Shown here: piece by piece, positions 21,546 through 24,071 of the stretch
How the letters are laid out: every line of letters begins with the position of its first letter
Position numbering within the stretch: the first letter of the stretch is position 1
NCBI GenBank assembly: GCA_002491195.1
Contig: DKVL01000048.1
Location: forward strand, 1-24,071
Direction: 5' to 3'
DNA from: Lachnospiraceae bacterium UBA7179
GTDB lineage: Bacteria; Bacillota; Clostridia; Lachnospirales; Lachnospiraceae
DNA length: 24,071 bases
Position numbers and translations under genes: made by a program
The notes under the pieces: generated by a model
What the model saw: only the letters and a program-made list of their open reading frames with translations
Database searches by the model: none
What the model was told of the DNA's origin: nothing

Positions 21546-21554
21546 AGTATAACA
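21546..21554 (-). promoter_or_regulatory. Extended -10 promoter candidate for the SPFH/zinc-ribbon/TPM operon
   Basis: On the minus strand TGTTATACT (21554-21546) is a TGn extended -10 with TATACT. The -35 (TTTATT) is poor, as usual for this class. The leader would be about 63 bases. AT-rich DNA surrounds it. Confidence 0.4.
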
Positions 21555-21636
21555 TAATTTTTTATAAAAATAAATATTACGACATGAATTTACATATAAT
21601 TGCAACGAATCGACAGTTATTGTTCACACAGGTCAT

Positions 21637-22905
21637 TTATATAGAGATCCGCAGGATAAATTGTCCATCTTTTGCAGAGAAACTGTAGATGCCATCGTAC
21701 TGCTCCACGATTGCACAGATGCTGTGTACACCAATTCCATGTCCGGCTCTGTCCGTGACGGGGATCCCCTGATCAAAAGTGATGTCCTCACCGCAGGAAT
21801 TGATAATCTGTAAAAAAAGTTTTCTGTTTTTTTCGTACATAGAGACTTCAATCACTGCTGCGCAGCCTTTTTTTCTTTGCTCTTTGCTGGCATGCAGTGC
21901 GTTTTCCAGTGCATTGGACAACAACACGCACAGATCATGTTCGGACAGCGAAATGACCCGGGGAATTTCTGCCCGGACCTGCATCAGGATGCCACAGTCT
22001 TCAGAACGTCTGGCAAAGGCAGAGAAAATCAGGTTTGCAGCTTCATTTTCGCAGAACAGGGTCACTTTGTTTGCCTCTATTTTTGCGTATATTTCCTGAA
22101 TATATTCCTGGGCTTGCCTAAGCTGGCCATTTTCAATGCAGGATGAGAGATACTGCATATGATGGCGCATATCGTGGCGGTAAGTATTGCTTTTTTCCTG
22201 GGACTCCCGCAGTGTGGCAATCTCGCGGACCGCCTGCTCGATCTGCAGATTCAGGACCGCCTGTGTCTGTTCCAGCTGGTTTCGGGTCCGCCGTTCCGCC
22301 GAAATGTAAACCACAAAGAACAGATTCGCGACACAGCATACAAAAGGCATAAATTCCACAGCAACCAGAGAGCCTTCTATCAACAGATTTGTATAGGTGC
22401 ATGTCAAATAATCAAAACCATAATATAATACCGGAACCAGACCAAACTGGCACTGTACGGAAAGCGGATAATGGGAGATAGAACGCACATCTGGTGCGAC
22501 ATACTTGATTAATATCAATAAAATAGGAAGTGTCAGCGACAGTTCAGAAACATTCTGCAGCATAATGCCTCCCGAAAATACGGACACAATCAGCAATGCC
22601 AGCCATCGTCTGACCTGGCAGCACAGATAAGCCGTCAGGTCAGAGATCGCCGGCCAGAGGCATTTGCGGTTCAGGATACAGAGCATCACGGTCAGAGGAA
22701 TATGTGTAATAAAAGGATACAGTTTCCTTGTGATCTCCAGATCAATCTCCAGATAAATGATACCTTGAAACAAGAAAATAACAGCGCAGCCGCCTGACAA
22801 AGCAAGAGCCTTTTTCCTTGTCCAGTGAATGTCACAGAACGCTGTGGACAGAATCATGCCAAAAATAGCGACGGAGGCGTGGTTGGCCAATTGAACGAAG
22901 TTCAT
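21637..22905 (-). CDS. AgrC/VirS-like GHKL sensor histidine kinase
   Basis: A 422-residue membrane kinase. About six to seven membrane helices fill residues 1-205. A coiled-coil linker (about 208-245) follows. The phospho-acceptor region is YRHDMRHHMQYLSS (about 248-261; the His in RHDMRHH is the likely site). The GHKL ATPase has LSNALENALHAS (N-box, about 341-352) and GHGIGVHSICAIVEQYDG (G-box, about 391-408). Kinases of this class often read peptide signals (AgrC, ComD) and phosphorylate LytTR regulators. The start overlaps the regulator stop by four bases (TCAT on the plus strand, 22902-22905), so the two are coupled. No agrB/agrD-type peptide gene is visible in the window. Confidence 0.9.
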   Translation of the reverse strand: MNFVQLANHASVAIFGMILSTAFCDIHWTRKKALALSGGCAVIFLFQGIIYLEIDLEITRKLYPFITHIPLTVMLCILNRKCLWPAISDLTAYLCCQVRRWLALLIVSVFSGGIMLQNVSELSLTLPILLILIKYVAPDVRSISHYPLSVQCQFGLVPVLYYGFDYLTCTYTNLLIEGSLVAVEFMPFVCCVANLFFVVYISAERRTRNQLEQTQAVLNLQIEQAVREIATLRESQEKSNTYRHDMRHHMQYLSSCIENGQLRQAQEYIQEIYAKIEANKVTLFCENEAANLIFSAFARRSEDCGILMQVRAEIPRVISLSEHDLCVLLSNALENALHASKEQRKKGCAAVIEVSMYEKNRKLFLQIINSCGEDITFDQGIPVTDRAGHGIGVHSICAIVEQYDGIYSFSAKDGQFILRISI

Positions 22906-23639
22906 GATATAAATACCTGTTTTCTGTTAAATGCATATTCGAGATAGATGTTTTTGATTTCAGAGCATTTTCCATGCGGAATGGGAATCTCCTCTAAACT
23001 TTCCATCGTGATCGCCTTATACGAAATTTTTTGAATATATTCCATATTGATCAAAAAAGAACGGTGCGGCCGCACGAAATTTTCGTATTGGGACAATTGT
23101 CCATATAATTCGTCCATGCTTCCAGTACCTTCCAGGACTTTGCCGTTTTCCATATGAAACAGCAGGGTGCGTCCGATTACTTCGCAGTATTCCAGCCTGT
23201 CCAGGTTAATCCGTGTAATGCCATTTTTACAGCGCAGGATCAGACTGCATTGCTGTTCTTTCTGGCATTCAGATATGGCGGAATCCATTAAATTAAAAAA
23301 GCTTTCTTTCCAGATTGGTTTCATCTGATAAAAATAAGCGCCGACTGTATAAGACTGTACCGCAAACTCGGAGGACGATGTCAGAAAGATAATTTTGACT
23401 ACACTGTCATACTGCCGGACTTCCTTTGCGATCTTGATTCCGTTCTCATTTGGCAGGATCACATCGAGAAACAGGATATCATATCGTATCCCTTTTTCGA
23501 TGTTGGCCAGTAGTTCCAAAGAGCTGCAAAAAGATGTATACGCAATCTCCCGCCTGCGTTTGGTACGATATTGATCGAGAAGCTCCTTAAGTTCATCCAG
23601 CACAGAAATGTCATCATCACAAAATGCGACCTTTATCAT
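22902..23639 (-). CDS. LytTR-family response regulator (AgrA/VirR-like)
   Basis: A 245-residue regulator. ATG 23639 (MIKVAFCDDD) is chosen; the open frame extends further up to 23702, but AAGGATA lies about eight bases before this ATG and the receiver domain begins here. The receiver (1-120) has acidic Asp8-10, phospho-acceptor Asp59 (LFLDVILP), and Lys107 (YQMKPI). The LytTR DNA-binding domain (about 140-245) shows NLDRLEYCEVIGRTLLFH and FVRPHRSFLINMEYIQKI. LytTR regulators bind direct repeats in promoter DNA. It pairs with the GHKL kinase and is divergent from the secreted repeat protein, a plausible target. Confidence 0.92.
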   Translation of the reverse strand: MIKVAFCDDDISVLDELKELLDQYRTKRRREIAYTSFCSSLELLANIEKGIRYDILFLDVILPNENGIKIAKEVRQYDSVVKIIFLTSSSEFAVQSYTVGAYFYQMKPIWKESFFNLMDSAISECQKEQQCSLILRCKNGITRINLDRLEYCEVIGRTLLFHMENGKVLEGTGSMDELYGQLSQYENFVRPHRSFLINMEYIQKISYKAITMESLEEIPIPHGKCSEIKNIYLEYAFNRKQVFIS

Positions 23640-23846
23640 AGAGTATCCTTGTCCTTTCTTGTCCGTTATGGAATAAAATGTCAATACTTGACAGAGTAAC
23701 ATTTACTAATTAAAATAGTAAAATAATGAATCATTTTTAATATAACAGGAATTGATTTTTATGATTGTCGTCGGTGTGAAATGTAGTTGAAACTGCGTGA
23801 ATGGTAAATTTCAAAAAGGTTAAAACCACATGAAACGGGGGTACAT
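23640..23846. promoter_or_regulatory. Divergent intergenic control region with two dyads
   Basis: This 207-base AT-rich gap lies between the response regulator and the secreted protein. A plus-strand promoter TTGACA (23688-23693), 17 bases, TAAAAT (23711-23716) points to the secreted protein with a leader of about 120 bases. The perfect dyad TGTCAATACTTGACA (23679-23693) covers the -35, and TTTACTA/TAGTAAA (23702-23708/23716-23722) spans the -10. A loose direct repeat GTTGAAAC (23786) and GTTAAAAC (23819) lies nearer the gene. These could be operator sites; no binding protein is known from the sequence. Confidence 0.5.
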
Positions 23847-24071
23847 ATGAAAAGACAACAAAGATTTGCGGCAATACTTGCAGCAGTGATGATCCTGTCT
23901 GGCAGTTTTCCGATGCTTGCTGTGAAGGCGGATCAGGACATAGTGCAGCAGGAGGACATGCAGACACCGGTTGCAGAGACAACCGGCCAAGAAGACCCAC
24001 AAACGCCGGCTGCGGAGATATCCAACCAGGAAGCCCTACAGACGCCAGATACGGAGATAACCGGACAGGAA
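23847..24071 (+). CDS. Secreted repeat protein, N-terminal part (runs off the window)
   Basis: The frame opens at ATG 23847 and stays open for 75 codons to the window end, so the gene is partial at its 3' end. Residues 1-28 form a clear signal peptide: MKRQQRF, then a hydrophobic core AAILAAVMILSG, and a likely cut after VKA (28). From residue 35 come 13-residue repeats (QEDMQTPVAETTG, QEDPQTPAAEISN, QEALQTPDTEITG, then QE). They are rich in Gln, Glu, Thr and Pro and likely form an extended, disordered spacer, as at the start of many Firmicutes surface or adhesin-like proteins. A G-rich GGGGG sits upstream as a weak ribosome site. It diverges from the two-component pair. Confidence 0.75.
   Translation, partial: MKRQQRFAAILAAVMILSGSFPMLAVKADQDIVQQEDMQTPVAETTGQEDPQTPAAEISNQEALQTPDTEITGQE
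23949..24071 (+). repeat. 39-base tandem repeats coding 13-residue units
   Basis: Three units (23949-23987, 23988-24026 and 24027-24065) and the start of a fourth (24066-24071) follow without gaps. They are degenerate at DNA level, mostly at third positions, but keep the pattern Q-E-x-x-Q-T-P-x-x-E-x-x-x. The array probably continues past the window. Confidence 0.8.

Noticed and set aside
23786..23826. GTTGAAAC and GTTAAAAC as a LytTR direct-repeat site
   Set aside because: Spacing of 33 bases is unlike the roughly 21-23 base spacing usual for LytTR repeats, and the match to a consensus is weak.
1..24071. CRISPR array, insertion sequence or phage genes
   Set aside because: No regularly spaced direct repeats, no intact transposase and no phage structural genes were seen; the only mobile-type trace is the Rpn relic.

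Overview
The window reads as chromosomal DNA of a low-to-mid GC Gram-positive anaerobe of the class Clostridia, most likely a Lachnospiraceae-type gut bacterium. The signs are very strong AGGAGG-type ribosome binding sites, rho-independent hairpins, a LytTR/GHKL two-component pair, an AAA-ATPase-like/PD-(D/E)XK protein and a decayed Rpn-family gene of kinds common in that group, and a Bacillus YdjG/H/I-like set. The taxonomic guess is inference; no rRNA is present.

Layout. (1) 1-654: the 3' end of one tRNA-Gly, a small BrnA-like antitoxin gene, then a complete tRNA-Gly(GCC) with its own promoter and terminator. (2) 655-1606: a leader with a perfect hairpin, then trmB. (3) 1667-11388: a ten-gene, tightly packed operon for a membrane cation/proton antiporter complex. 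Gene order is mrpE, mrpF, mrpG, an MbhD-like gene, an MbhE-MrpB fusion, mrpC, then four different antiporter-type (NuoL/M/N, MrpA/D) subunits. The first eight match mbhA-H of archaeal membrane-bound hydrogenase in order, but no hydrogenase or other redox module follows. This is the most interesting system here. (4) 11474-12980: a two-domain polyphosphate:AMP phosphotransferase (PPK2 class II) and its terminator.

(5) 12981-16877: an accessory stretch holding a Rpn-family nuclease relic (two frames, deletions, stop), an intact AAA-ATPase-like/PD-(D/E)XK protein, possible small ORFs, two acidic unknown proteins and a Uma2-family nuclease-fold protein. (6) 16926-18150: a membrane GGDEF diguanylate cyclase gene cut by one in-frame TAG between its membrane sensor and catalytic domain. 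(7) 18162-21476 (minus strand): a three-gene operon coding for an SPFH protein with three zinc ribbons, a double zinc-ribbon membrane protein and a TPM-domain membrane protein. It corresponds to B. subtilis ydjI, ydjG and ydjH but has no pspA next to it. (8) 21637-24071: a LytTR response regulator and AgrC-like GHKL kinase on the minus strand, diverging from a secreted protein that starts with 13-residue tandem repeats and runs off the window. The shared upstream region has two dyads over a plausible promoter.

How they may work together: the antiporter complex would set ion balance and use or build the proton/sodium gradient. The polyphosphate kinase, only 85 bases downstream with no terminator seen between, could be read through from it. 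The envelope operon and the two-component system/secreted protein pair form a separate cell-surface block. These links are inferred from position only.
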